Shown: one piece after another, positions 26,701 to 39,400 of the stretch
How the letters are laid out: each line of letters begins with the position of its first letter
Numbering within the stretch: the first letter of the stretch is position 1
Assembly (NCBI RefSeq): GCF_047663525.1
Contig: NC_092590.1
Coordinates: forward strand, 19,466,001 to 19,530,000
DNA: 64,000 nt
Reading direction: 5' to 3'
Source of the DNA: Anas platyrhynchos
Lineage: Eukaryota > Chordata > Aves > Anseriformes > Anatidae
Made by a program: the position numbers and the translations under genes
The notes under the pieces: generated by a model
The model's database searches: none
What the model saw: only the letters and a program-made list of their open reading frames with translations
Told to the model about the DNA's origin: nothing

Positions 26701-28631
26701 GTGGAGACAAAATGAAATCACAGTTTTTTTTCCAGGAGCTGACAAAAACACCTCTGTATTTGACAGCAGTCAGCTGCATTGAGTAGTATTAGTCTGTTTG
26801 CAAAGAGGAGCTTTAACAAACACACAGGGGTTAGTCTGATAGCCAAGGAAAAGAACATTAATTCTAAAAAAGGCTCTGTTTGCCAAAACAGCTTCAACCT
26901 CAGCTCAACCTGCTAGCCCAGCCAGAGGTCAGCCTGGCTCACAGAGGTGCTTTTCATGTGTGTCAGGGAGCCTGGTCCCAAAAACGACCTGAACGAAGCA
27001 GCAGGTTCTGTCCCCGCTGCAAGCACCACGAAAACTGGTCTGTACAGCGGCGGGTGTGGCACCCGGCCACAGGGAGTGGCAAAAATTAGGAAAATTGGTC
27101 TGAAATTTTGGATGGCACGTACCCACTACTGTTACTCACCAGCATCTGGATTTTTAATGGACTATGGAGGTACAGGAAATTTATCTCTGCTCATAAAAAA
27201 CAGCATGTTTCAAGCCTGAATTTTTGGCACTCAAAAGACCAAAGCATGAATTCATGCAGAAGAGAGACTCAAAAAAATATAAACATTTTATCTTTACATA
27301 GGCTTCTCCCCTCTGAGCTCTGCACTCTCCTTACTCTTCATGTTGAGGACAGAAACAGATGGCAGAAGAACAGTCATATCTGCAGACAACAGTCTCTCAG
27401 CATGTATGGCATGGACAACGCCAAATAACTCCATGTTTTTACGTACCTTCTGCCACAGCTTTCCATCACAGGTTTAACTGAGACTAGCAATTGCCATTTT
27501 AGAAAACAAAACTTCTGGATTTTTTTTTTTTTTTTTTAAAGAGATGGTGAATGGCAGAAGCTGCAATTAGTTTCCATGTAGGTGTTTGAAAGGTCCTCGC
27601 TGAACAGCAGCACGCGTCACGGTGAGATTTCACTAGAATCATACTAACCACCAAAATGAGCCGCAGGGAGAAGGAAACAGATGTTTCACCCAGACTAAAT
27701 GCCTTACGAAAAATTACTGCAGCCACTTGGCATTTGCCTTGAGCTTTCTAATTACAAGGACTGCGCATAGCACTGCAGACAAATTAATCTGCTTTAAATG
27801 TTAGAAACAAGATTGCGCCTATGCCACCATCCCAAGCAGGCAGAAACTCAATCCACTCATCACCAGGGAACGTGTCACAGGGCTTAAAATCTACTCTCAC
27901 CAGTGTCTAAGATGCATGTGGAGGGAATGCGAGAAGAAATGATTGTCATTAACAAATCATGATTTCTCACTACTGCTCAGTCCATGGCATCCGATCTTTG
28001 TTGTTTGCCCAGGGACGACTTATACAAAATGCTGCATAAAGGGAAGAGCCAGTCTGTTAAACTGACTGGATACACCTTTGTAGTCTTTATTTATTGTCAC
28101 CTGTTAAAAACTGTACCACTGCCCGCCCCGCCATGAGCTGACGCTCACAAATACCAAACAAACCACTAAAAATCCTAATACCTGGTTTCCAAGTGTTGTG
28201 TACACTTGAAAGAGGAATAAAACATTGCTAAGAAATTGCATCCAGAATCAAAATGCTGACTAAAATTGTTAAAAGCTAAATGTTACCAGAAGACAGTAGC
28301 TAACTTAAAGGTAAAAACCTTTATTTCTTAATCTGATTCCAGAGCTAATTATAGAAAATCTTACATTCATTGCCACCTGTAATCTCTGAGAGAAAAGCGT
28401 CTAACTACACCCACAGGAAGACAATTGCACTGTTCCCCTCTATAATTAACAATTACAATCCAATCATCTCGCAAATCAGGTGCCACAACTCTTAGAAACA
28501 ATCTTAAACAAACCAAGAAACCCTCAAAACGATGACTGGCAATGGAAACGCTATGCTCTGCTCTTGTGAAGGAAACGAGTAGTAGCTGGGTTTACCTTCA
28601 AGATACACCTATATGCTCCTCACTCTAAAAG

Positions 28632-28730
28632 TTAAAAAAAATAAAACAAAACAGAACAACAACAAAAACAAAACAAAACAAACAAACAAACAAAAAATCA
28701 ATCAAACAAACAAACAAAAAACACAACACA
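28632..28730 (+). repeat. AAAC-type A/C-rich simple repeat
   Basis: About 100 bases made almost only of A and C, with runs of AAAC and AAAACA units, interrupted once by ATCAATC. Confidence 0.9.
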
Positions 28731-30610
28731 GGAATTATAACTTCTACATGCATTAGTACTGCAGCCCCTCAGGCTGCTATTTTGATCATTTCCCTCTTAC
28801 CAAGGTAAAGCAGTAACTTTACCTAACCACACTGACAGCCAAGCCTCTCCAGCTGAGTTTGGAGGTCCACTGGTATTTGGTGCATTAGATCATCCACCTG
28901 CATGCAGTCTCCGTGTTTGTGCAGGGGATTCTTTCCCCAAAACAGTCCAGGACAGAAATCCAGAGGCACTATGAAAGTATTCTGCTCTTATAAGCAGTAA
29001 GCATGGTATAGTTTCAGTATGAAATATGTTTTTTTTCAGTAATCTTTAATTCTAACACAAAATCTCAGGAGTATTGGGGCCCGTCTGTCCTGACTGTTTA
29101 TTCCTGTGTGTGGATGCATTGATGTGGATGTAGACACAGGAGTGAAAGTACCCTTGCTTTCCACTCTTCCTTGTAAAGAAATTAATTTTAAAGTAAAAGC
29201 AAAAAACAATACAAAACAAACAAAAAACCCAACACACAATATAAGTGTTAAACCTCAATTTCTATCTACATCCCAAAAGAACCAATGTCTAAAATTATCT
29301 CCACAAACCAACACCACTTACTACAAAAGAGAAGGGTTTTCCTTTCAGTAACTGCATCAACACTCCTCCAGCAGTGTTACCTGTTGAAGACCCGGCTGTT
29401 TTCCACAGAAACAATTGCAGGAGTCTGCATTAGGGAAGTTATTTTTGCGTGAGACACTCAGATTTTCACCACAGCACACCACACACCCTTCCACAGTACA
29501 CCACCTCCCTCTGTTAAACGCAGTAGCTTGTAGTGACAGAAGCCTGCACGTTCTCAGTACCACTGTTAGTTGGCTGTGCTATGGGACACCTCCAGCAGAA
29601 CTGTGAGAACGAGTCAGAAACCCACATTTTCTTCAGAAATCCCCCAGTTTTGCCCAGTTTGTATCACAAGGCTCTCCAGGCATGCGTAACATTTCACTCG
29701 TGTTTATCTGCAACAGAGCAAAACAGGCAAAATGCTCTGCTCAGTGCTAGAAAACATAGCAGTCTGCTTCCTCTTACAAAGTGACCACAAATGCCAAAAA
29801 ATCCTTTGGAACCCGATGTGTTTGCAAAACTTATCTGGAACTTTCCATCGCTCTGTTTAAACCCCAGCGGGCGATGTGACAGACGCATCATCCCCTGTCA
29901 AGCCCCAAAGAGAAGCTGCAGAGAACAGCTGACAAGCATGCACTGCTGCTCCAGAGATGCGGTGACTCACACAGAGTCCTTCCTTGCTGCACAGAAAGAA
30001 AAAGGCTTTTCTCCAAGTAACCATTTCTCCCTAGCATGCTCTGACCTGCAGAGGTTAAGGAAGTCAGGAGCTCCAAAAGTGTTTTCAATTTGCTTAAAAT
30101 GGAGATGGCAAATATGCGTTTGAGCTGGCCTGAAGATATGCTTGTTCTTTGGAGAGTAAATTAAACTCTTACCATTGCCAGCCCTAAAAATTAATTGCTG
30201 GGCTGGACAGCTGAGATGTGCAGCTTTGCTGGAAGACTGGCATCTGCTGACCATGACCTTCAATTTCATTTCATTTCAGTAAGTGCTGTCTCAGTTTTGT
30301 AGGTGTGTCGAAGAGCAGTTGGCCCCAAAGACAGCAGGCTGCAACAGCCCTGTGCTACACTGCAGGCAGCTGCATGCTGCCCGAGAACAGAGCCTTTCTG
30401 CAGGAAACTAGCTCACAGAAGGACAACCTGCTGCCAGAGAACAGCTAAAGTTTACTGCACTAAATTTACTTCATTTGAAGATCTAATTTAATAACTGCTT
30501 TGCATTTAGAGGGTTTCCAGAAAGACTAAACTCAGTTTAAGCATAACACTAAGATATGACAGCTTCTGAGTTGGCTTAGAGTCAGCACAAGATGCACAGA
30601 AAAAAACCAA

Positions 30611-30628
30611 AACACACACACACACACA
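30611..30628 (+). repeat. Short (AC)n microsatellite
   Basis: About eight AC units inside a slightly longer A/C-rich stretch (30601-30636). Confidence 0.85.
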
Positions 30629-33252
30629 AAACACACTTTTAATATGTTGCCATTAAAACAAGCAATAGACTAGATTTTGCTTATCCATTTAAGTCTGGAC
30701 ATGAAAAATGCTGTTCCTTCACATGTAATGTTTACACTCATGCGCTCGGTGATTGACACTGATGAAATCTGGAGCCCCGTGCATGTGCACAGACCTGCGA
30801 TGTGCATCACAAACCAGTGAAGGATTTAGCATGCTTCTAATTAAGCATGAGCTTTTTCTCCATTGATAAAAATACATGAACTTGTGTTAGTTACTCTCAC
30901 GGCTTTGGCTGGGATGGGGTTTATTTTCTTCACAGAGGCTTGTATGATGCTGTGTTTTGGATTTTTGATGAAAATAGTGGTGATAACACACTGATGTTTT
31001 TAACCGTTGCAGTTACCAAGGACTTTTCTACTACTCAGGCTGCCTTGCCAGTGAGGAGGCTGTGGGTGTACCCGAAGCTGGGAGGGGACACAACTCATGA
31101 ATTTTTGCTTTTACCTTTCTGATTTCTCCCACCTGGGGAGAGCGAGCAAGAGGCTGTGTGGTACCAAGGTGCCTGCCAGGGTTAAGCCACACCAGTGAGT
31201 AAGCTGTGTTCACAAACAGGAGAGTTAGCTAGAGTAGATAGACCGAGGTGCAGAATGAGAAGCAGCGTGTGTGTTTTGTAATTTTATCTTTAGTCAGGGC
31301 TGTATAAGCACACCCACATTCATCTGCCACCAGACTAGCCGTGCAGCTGGAGCTGCCAAGCGCAATGAAAGTCCACCGCTCTGAGGGGAGCTGTTATGTG
31401 ATAAAGTACAGTAACAATGACTTCGATCCCTATCTTATAGAAGTCCTTGAAAGATAGCAAGGCTGTTTTATGGGGCCTGAACAATCCAGTCTGGCCTGGA
31501 GATCCTCTCCTGCCCTCCCTGTCAGAAACCACCTGTGGAGAAGATAGTACCATGCTAAATGGTGGACTTGAACTTCATTAGCTCCAGCAGAGATGGCAAC
31601 GGAGGAGGTGTCCTCTGTTCTGAGCGTGGTACAGGAGGACAGAAGAGAGCCATCTGTGTCCCACAAGCCTACTGCTGTATTTCCATGGGCCTGCAGAGCC
31701 CTGTTCTTCAAATGAGGTTTCCTAGGCAGGCTGTATCAAAGTCAGTAAGTCAGTATTTTATTCAGATAAAATACTGAAAAGTAAGGGGTGCAAGAGAAGA
31801 AATGTCTTGGGATGTTACCTAGGCTGAACAAAACCCCTCAAGACAAGAACTAATACTGCTCTTCAGCTATGGTTTCCACTCCAAAGGAAGCCAGGAAATA
31901 ACTGCAGCCAGCTTTGGTGTTGAGACTGATTAGCAAAGCTCTACGCACACCTCTAAAACACGCAGCATTAACAGCTATCAAAATTCCTGTACCAGCCCCC
32001 AGGCTCTGCTTTTCTCTATCAGTCTGGTCAGCACTGACCTGCAGGAAGGGACCAGTCCCCTGAGTCAGCCCCCCGTTTCCTTCCTCCTCCAGGTTAGCAC
32101 TGGCTATAAAATCAACACATGCTACAGAGTCCTACTTAGCTCACCACTGCTGTTCTGATACGTGGTTTCAGTCAAACACCTAGCATTTCCTTGACATATC
32201 AGAAAAGAGGCCCCTGCTAATTCTTTGAAAAGCCTGAGCTTTCTTATCTTACTCAATTGAAAATTTCATGATCAATTAATTTCATGAGAATAAGGACATG
32301 TATCCATGTATGATACTCTATTTTGAAATAAAATACTTCAATAGGTTTAGATGGCCTACTTTGTTTTAACTTAACAAATTGGTGCTTCAACTTTCCACTT
32401 CATGCCACATTTTGGGGGTCTCTTTGAAAATGCCATAACTCCCATACGCCCACAAAACCAAAGTTTTGGTAAAATGGCTGTAAGAAGAAATACATTTTTA
32501 ATTTTCTGGAAAAAAAAAATCATCACATTTCTATATCCTTCAGTTAAGCAATCCAAGCCACATTTTCAAGTGATAATGGGCACCTGTTCACAGTTACTTC
32601 GGTTTCCAAGATTTCAGCTCTGATCCTCAAATCATATTGAAAATGGGATCTAAGTTTTCAGGTTCTTTAACAGCTACCCCAATTCAGACAAGTAGCCTAA
32701 TCTACTGATTTACAGCCATAAAGACAATGCAAGTTCTCATTAGTGATCACGAAATTGTAGTTTCCTCAATGAATTCTTCTGGAATCTGGGATTTAAACTG
32801 TAGTTTATTAGGAATGTTTTAACTGCAATTATTCCACAGCTGTCACTAGCTCTTGAAAACCAGCTCTTCAGCTAGAAATGTGTTAAATTTTAAGAGTTCA
32901 CCCAAGAGGCATCCTCTTTCTTTAACCCAGAGCTGATTGATGACAAAAGTGAAGCCAGTTTTCCTTGCCAGCAAAAGCCAGATTTTTTTTTCTTTTTCCT
33001 TTTGTTACATAGAAGTACACCCTGTAGTCAGGTCAGCATTTCCTGAAAGGTTCCAAAGAGCATCTCTCTTAAAACAACAGCTTCAGGCTTCCATCAGAAG
33101 CAAAGCACATTTCATGAAAACTTATGGAATAATACCCACAATGTGAACTTACTGTATAACATTTTTTTTTTCTCATTTTACCACAGTGGTATCTCGCTTG
33201 GTTTGATTTAACAAGTCGTGTCTCAAAGTTGATGCAAACCCAACTTTTTCTC

Positions 33253-33283
33253 TTTTTTTTTTTTAAGAAAAAAAAAAAAAAAA
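33253..33283. repeat. T12-AAG-A16 homopolymer inverted repeat
   Basis: Twelve T residues, then AAG, then sixteen A residues: a perfect T/A inverted repeat able to form a hairpin. Confidence 0.85.
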
Positions 33284-36200
33284 GGATTACATTTTTAAAG
33301 CAAATCTTTCCCTGAAATAAAATGCATTTATAAAGGTTTTCAGAAAACAGAATAGAAACAAAACATACTTATCTTAACCTACCAGAGTATTTGAAGAGAT
33401 TTTCTTATTTGATGAAGCTTCTTGCTACTGAGTCTTTGTTTCTGTTCATATGGAAACCTGCCTGCAAATGATAGCATTATTTTTTATTTTAACAAAGATT
33501 GGCTAGAATGTGTGCTGGCACAGCTACACAAGCTAATGAAATAAGAAAGAAAAACACTGCTATGCCATTACAGATTTCTCCTTTCCCCTCCTTTTAAAAA
33601 CACGTTTCTGTAGAATATAAAATCTTACCATTTTCAAAGAGGACCCACAGTTTAACTCAGAGAAAGATATTCCCACCTCCAAGCCAGTGTCCTCTAGTCT
33701 GCCAGTTTTCTAACCCATGAAAAAGGAAACGTGTTTGTTTTCTGTAGTCTCTTAGAAGCGTACATTCTGTCCCATTTGCTTCTGCAAGGGGCTTTCTGTA
33801 ACCGTGCAACAGATTCACAGGTAGTGAATCACAGGTCTACAGGCTTCAAGTCCTTATTCTGATAACTGATTATTCCTATTAATTTTCTTGTTAAAAAGCA
33901 CTCAGCTGAAGAGTAAATGTGAATAAATTTTCGACAATCTCACACTTCAGGGATGGAAATCCTTTCACCCTAGTTAAACACCTGAAGGATTTCAAACCTA
34001 GACCCGTATCTCTTGTATTGTTACACCTCCAGCAGCTCCTTTCTGAGCATTGTTCTACATGTATTAGGATGGAATTAGTTTGACAAGAGCTATTAGGAAG
34101 ATCCATTGGGAAGTGAAATAGCAACAAAATGTCTCACTACAACGATTTCAATGGTCCCTAAAAAAATGTTTCTTCTATTGATGGGAAAGCATCTCCTTTT
34201 CCTAGCTGCAGTCGATTTAACAGGCAGAGTTTTCCAATATTGGGATTTTAAGAACAAATGACAAGAGAGTTTAACACTTTCTTGCCTGTCAGAGAAAGGA
34301 AAGTAGGTGGACAGCAGGTGGCAAGTGCTGGGGGGAAGGTGTTAGGTGGAAAACACCACTTGAAAGATCCTATAGGTAAGAATAAAATCAGAGCAAATGG
34401 TGTCAGCATGTGGACATGGAGCACATAAAACAAGCCACTCATACCTAGTTTAGAATAAAACTATAATAGAAAAAAATCTTAAGCTCTCAGTGAGAACATG
34501 CACAGGGGATCGTGGTCATTTTGCTCCTGTGTTATGCACCCTTAAAAACCAACCCAACTTGAATTTGCATTGACAGCTTGACAAAAAAGCTTCACTTATG
34601 CTGAAGAAGCTGAGGGAATTCCCTGTGCTTTTGAAGAAAAACCTAGGTAAGAGCAGATCAGCCATCCATTCATGTAATGGTCTATATTGCCTCTCCCAGA
34701 GAACATCAAGTGCTCTGGAAGGCAAAAGAAAATCTTTCATAGAAGGGAAATAATTTTAACCTTTGTAATTTTGATGACCGAATGATTCCCTAAGAGTAAG
34801 CTTTTACTTTATAACAGACATGCACAAGAAACAATTCTCCTATTAGGGAAACACTGCATTACTTCATTGCTTCTCTGGACTTTTGACCCTGTTTTAATTC
34901 TTGTTCTAATCCTTACCATCATCCAACACTTCAAAGTTGGTATTCTCCTGTCTCCTCCCTCGTTAGGGCAGCCACACACTTCCACAAGTTGTGTAAGTGC
35001 TACATGGTAAAGGTCTTTAATAAGACAACCGTTTCTACCAGCTACTCCTCTTGATCAGTACTTCTTCATGCCTATGGGTGGCTGGGGCAAACGCTCCCCT
35101 GGTCACCCGCTCAATTCAATTTCACTGCAGAGCTCTGTGTAAGCTGCGTCACACTAAGCCAACAAACCTAGTTTATATAATTACAGGGTATTCATGACTG
35201 CAGAAGACCACAGCTTCAACAGAGGGAACGGGCCAGGAAGTGGGAAGCCTCCTGAGAATTTGGAAACACGAACTCGCCAGTAGCGTCCTACTGCTTATTC
35301 GTTTTTCTCCTGACTCCATTTGCTCATCCTGGATGTCTCCCACAGCCTGTGCAGTGCGACTGTACGGTACATCTGCAGGAAGACCAACACGCCCAAGCTG
35401 CACTCAGTTCACACTGCTTTTGGGCTCTGAAGTAACAGCAGGCAAGTTCAACCCAGGGCTTGCATCTAGGAATACAAGAGCTGTCCTCATGGAACAACCA
35501 GGATGCAACATGGAGCAGTGGCACTAACGTGACATGTTGCAGCCAATAGATGTAGTACAATGAATGTCCAGAAAATTGCCCATTTGCACTGAAATATGAG
35601 TAAAATCATCAAGAAAAGGCAAAGAATAGAGAAAAACAGATGTTCTCGACCCCTCCTTTGGTTTTATACACCTGTTTCTGCTTTATCTCAGATATTCTAC
35701 TGCAAAATGTATAATTGATGCTAAATATAAGAAATGCAAGAACCACCAGGCACCAGTTTGAGCTAACAAGCTGCTCGCTAGCTGAAGAGTCGTGCATATA
35801 TCCATTATTGCAGGTCTAAAAATAGCTATCCTTTGAGAAGTTGTTAGAACAGCAAAGTGTGGCATATGGAATATAAAATAATCTGTGGATAACAGAAAAA
35901 ACGGTGCGAATCTATTGCAAACAGATGGTTAAATAAAGCCATCTCGCCCCAACTTTGGGTAGCAAATATTGCCATCATTACCAGCGATGGCAGAGCCAGC
36001 TGCTCCACGTGGGCTCTGGGCACATTCCCCCAGAAAAGCCGGCTCACAGGCAGCGGGGTCTGCGCCAGGTGAAAGCTCCACAGATTCCTGGCACTCTTTG
36101 AGCACTCCTTTCTACACATTTTGCATTTCTGCATCATAAACGTCTCCAGAACAAAGATCTTCTTACTGTTCTGCACTTCACACCGTGGAAAGCAGGTCCA

Positions 36201-36384
36201 GTTGGGTCCCCTATTGAAACAGCAGGGCATCAAACACCAGTTATTGGCCCATTCTCTGAAAGAAATCCACAGACCCTTTCAAAAACCCTTACAAAGCAGG
36301 CCTGGCTCATATTGGAACTATATTTTAATGCTGGCAATCAGCCCAGAAACCTTAGCTATGCTACAAACTATGACACCATCCCAG

Positions 36385-36425
36385 AAAAAAAAAAAAAAAG
36401 AAAGAAAGAAAAAGAGAGAAATAAA
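36385..36425 (+). repeat. A-rich/GAAA purine tract
   Basis: Fifteen or so A residues followed by AAAG units and GAGAGAAATAAA; 41 bases almost entirely purine. Confidence 0.8.
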
Positions 36426-39400
36426 GTGACAAATACCTTAAAATTAGGACTCCTCCAGAATCTCATCAGACACCTAGTCTTTACAATTAGGAGCCTAAAA
36501 CAAAATTCTGTGCACATAATGCAGCTAAACAGGAAGGTTCCTCAGCTGTTGGCAGATCTGAAATTTCACATGAATCTGTCATGAATCTGCCTGGCAAAGA
36601 GAAGGAATTTGAGTAGCAGATGAGAGGCAAATACCTTGGTTAGGGTCTCTCAGCATCATTCTGCATTTTCTTCTCTGAAGAAGCTCACACCCTCAGCAAC
36701 ACTATTTTGATGTGTGCACCTTTTCTGGGTGGAAGTTCAACCCACCACTCTCCTTGATTTCCAGGAGATGCCTCATGAAATTTACTTTTGTATAGTGTTA
36801 TATATGAGTGGGAAGTTGAGGTTTAAGGAGTAGAGATACAGACAAAAAACCAACCAACCAAACAAAAAAACAACCAGGATGCACTTATAGGATAGGCCCT
36901 ACCATGTCCATTAGCACAGGGAAAAGAGGATTCACAAAGAGGAGCAGCTGAAAACCTCCCTCAGCTGCTGAACTGCACATGAAGATCCCTCTAGATATAA
37001 AAAGAGACTCCCTTATGCCCAGCCAGAGGGAGGCATAAGTCAAGGGAACTTACCAGGATGGGTAGAAAGACTTGCTTTTAGGCAGCCTCCCTTTCCAGAG
37101 TAATTTAAGCTATGAGGCATTCCTGAGAACACACTCCACTCATGCGATGGAGCATTTCTTAGAAGCACACTTCATTATCTGCAAAGATGCAGACAAAGTT
37201 CTACCACTATCATGCTCGTAAGTACTGGCAAAACACAGCTCTATCTCAGCCCAAATCCACGCTTTGGAAGCATGCCACAGAAGGCAGGTTATATTCATTA
37301 GAGAGGTCTGTTCTAAGGCTTAATCTATTTCAGTCTGCAAGTCAAGGAAAAATCACAAAATTACCAGAAAATGCTTCCACCATGCCCGTGGAAGACAACC
37401 CAGCTTTTTCAGCTAAAAACTTTCAACACCAAAAGCACATAATCTTGAAGACCCTGGCTTCCCTGTTTTCTGGGAATATAAACACCTGGTCAGCCTCAAC
37501 TGGAAACACTGCATCCATCACTAGGAAAACTGAGAAGTCTTTCTAAAGCCTGTGACAGGGCAGGACCTGCACAGCAGTGATGTTATTAGATGATGTCTCT
37601 CACACAACCAAAGCCATTGCTCAGGCAGGCTACCTGAAAGAAAGGAGAAGGTGTACCATGAAAATGGAACTAGAATTTCAATTTCATTAAAGAGAGAGAT
37701 GAAAATATGGGGGCAGAGGCAACCTCCCAAAAGAATATTGCTGTGATGGTCACTGGAAATGTTTTCCTTCGGAAAAGGAAAGTTCCCCAAGGAGTGCCAA
37801 GGTAATGACATGATGCTAGAAGAAGAACATTTGTAACACCCAGTACAAGTTCTACTGTAACAAAAAACCCATCATGACACAGCTTCCTTTGCAACAGGTA
37901 AAACAAACACGGGGAACAAAGCACCTCTCCCCCCTGTGCAAAACATAAGCAATGTTGAGAATACGGACACTACAGCTTACAAACACCTCAGATAAAATGA
38001 GGAAGTCACACAGATGAAATCAGTAACTACAGATAAATTAAGTGAGAAAATTTGCAAATGATAATTTCTTACTGAAAATAAGTCAGCTGTTGCAGTGGAA
38101 AGTAAACCTTTTCACACCTCTGATCTTATGCCTCACAAGTATGTTTCATAGCCTCAGCAGATACAACAAAAATTATTTTCAGAGCCTTGAGTCTGGATAC
38201 TTTTAGTTACCCTTTCCTACTTTTTTTTTTTTTTTTTTCCCTGTAAAAATGCACTCTCTATAAGCTTTCCCATTTATTCTGGAATGCCATCAATCTCAAC
38301 AGGCTTTGGAACAGCTAGGATTAGTCTTATTTCCAAAATTCCTTGGAAGAAAACAATAGAGAGCATTTATGTATGATCTAAATGGAAAAACTAAATTATT
38401 GTTACGTGCCATAATGATTTTTTGTGGTCACTTTTATATCATTTTCAAGAAGATTGTTAAGATTTTTTTCCAAGATGTAGCACAGTATTAACTACTGAAT
38501 CACAATCTGTTTTTTTTTTTTTTTTGTTTGTTTTTTTTTCTGGCACTGATGCTTTGTTAAGTATTGTGTCAGTCCAAAATATCAGTACGCTAGTAGTAAA
38601 GGCTATGAACACTGCAAGCAGACCGTCTGACAAGATGCCACAGCCAGGAGCCACTACTTCGAACAGCCCCTACACTAACTTCATTGAAAATTACAATAAA
38701 CATGGTAATTTTCCTCCACAATTCACCTATTCAATCTTTACGTCAAATCCCTCTGCTTAGCTCAACAGATACGTTGTGAAAGTACATCTGAAAGCAGTTT
38801 CAAAGAACACAAACTTGGCTTTGTGTCTTTGCATTACGTGCACACACTCACTAAAGAACACGAAAACTTTAAAATTCATTACCAAACATACGCCATTTAA
38901 GCTCAGCCATCAAATTACGAACTTTGTATATACAAGGGAGGAGATGTATTGCCTGCCAAGATGACATTTATACTTGAAATAAACAAGCAGCACAGCCTAG
39001 ATTTCCTAATGCAGCGGGCTGTTTACAGGCTCTGATTTTCAGGTGCTGAGCACTCAGACCACATGCATACAAACAAGCCACATGCTTGTGAATACACAGA
39101 CCACACATTCAAACCCCCAGAACTTCATTCTAGAAACTGGAAGGGACTGGGTTAAATCAGAGCTTGTGCTGTCCTCAAGCCCCGGTACACCTGAGCTTGG
39201 GACATACTTTATCCTTATATTTTGCTGGAGGGATGGACAAACATGTACAGGAGGAAGACATGAGGAGGGCACAAGGAGAGACAAGGGCATTTGCAAAAAC
39301 CTCTTAGAATCATCTAGTCCCAAACTTGCTAAAATAACCCTGCGTCATGAAGAAATCAGCTGTGAGCACGCTACCAGCTACAAAGAGCCACAAAACCACA

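Noticed and set aside
35844..36233. 129-codon minus-strand Cys-rich frame
   Set aside because: The cysteines do not form a spacing I recognise (no zinc finger or knottin pattern), and there is no supporting splice signal.
39299..39330. Short string resembling the CR1 phrase AATCATCTAGTCC
   Set aside because: Too short, and the flanks do not continue as CR1.
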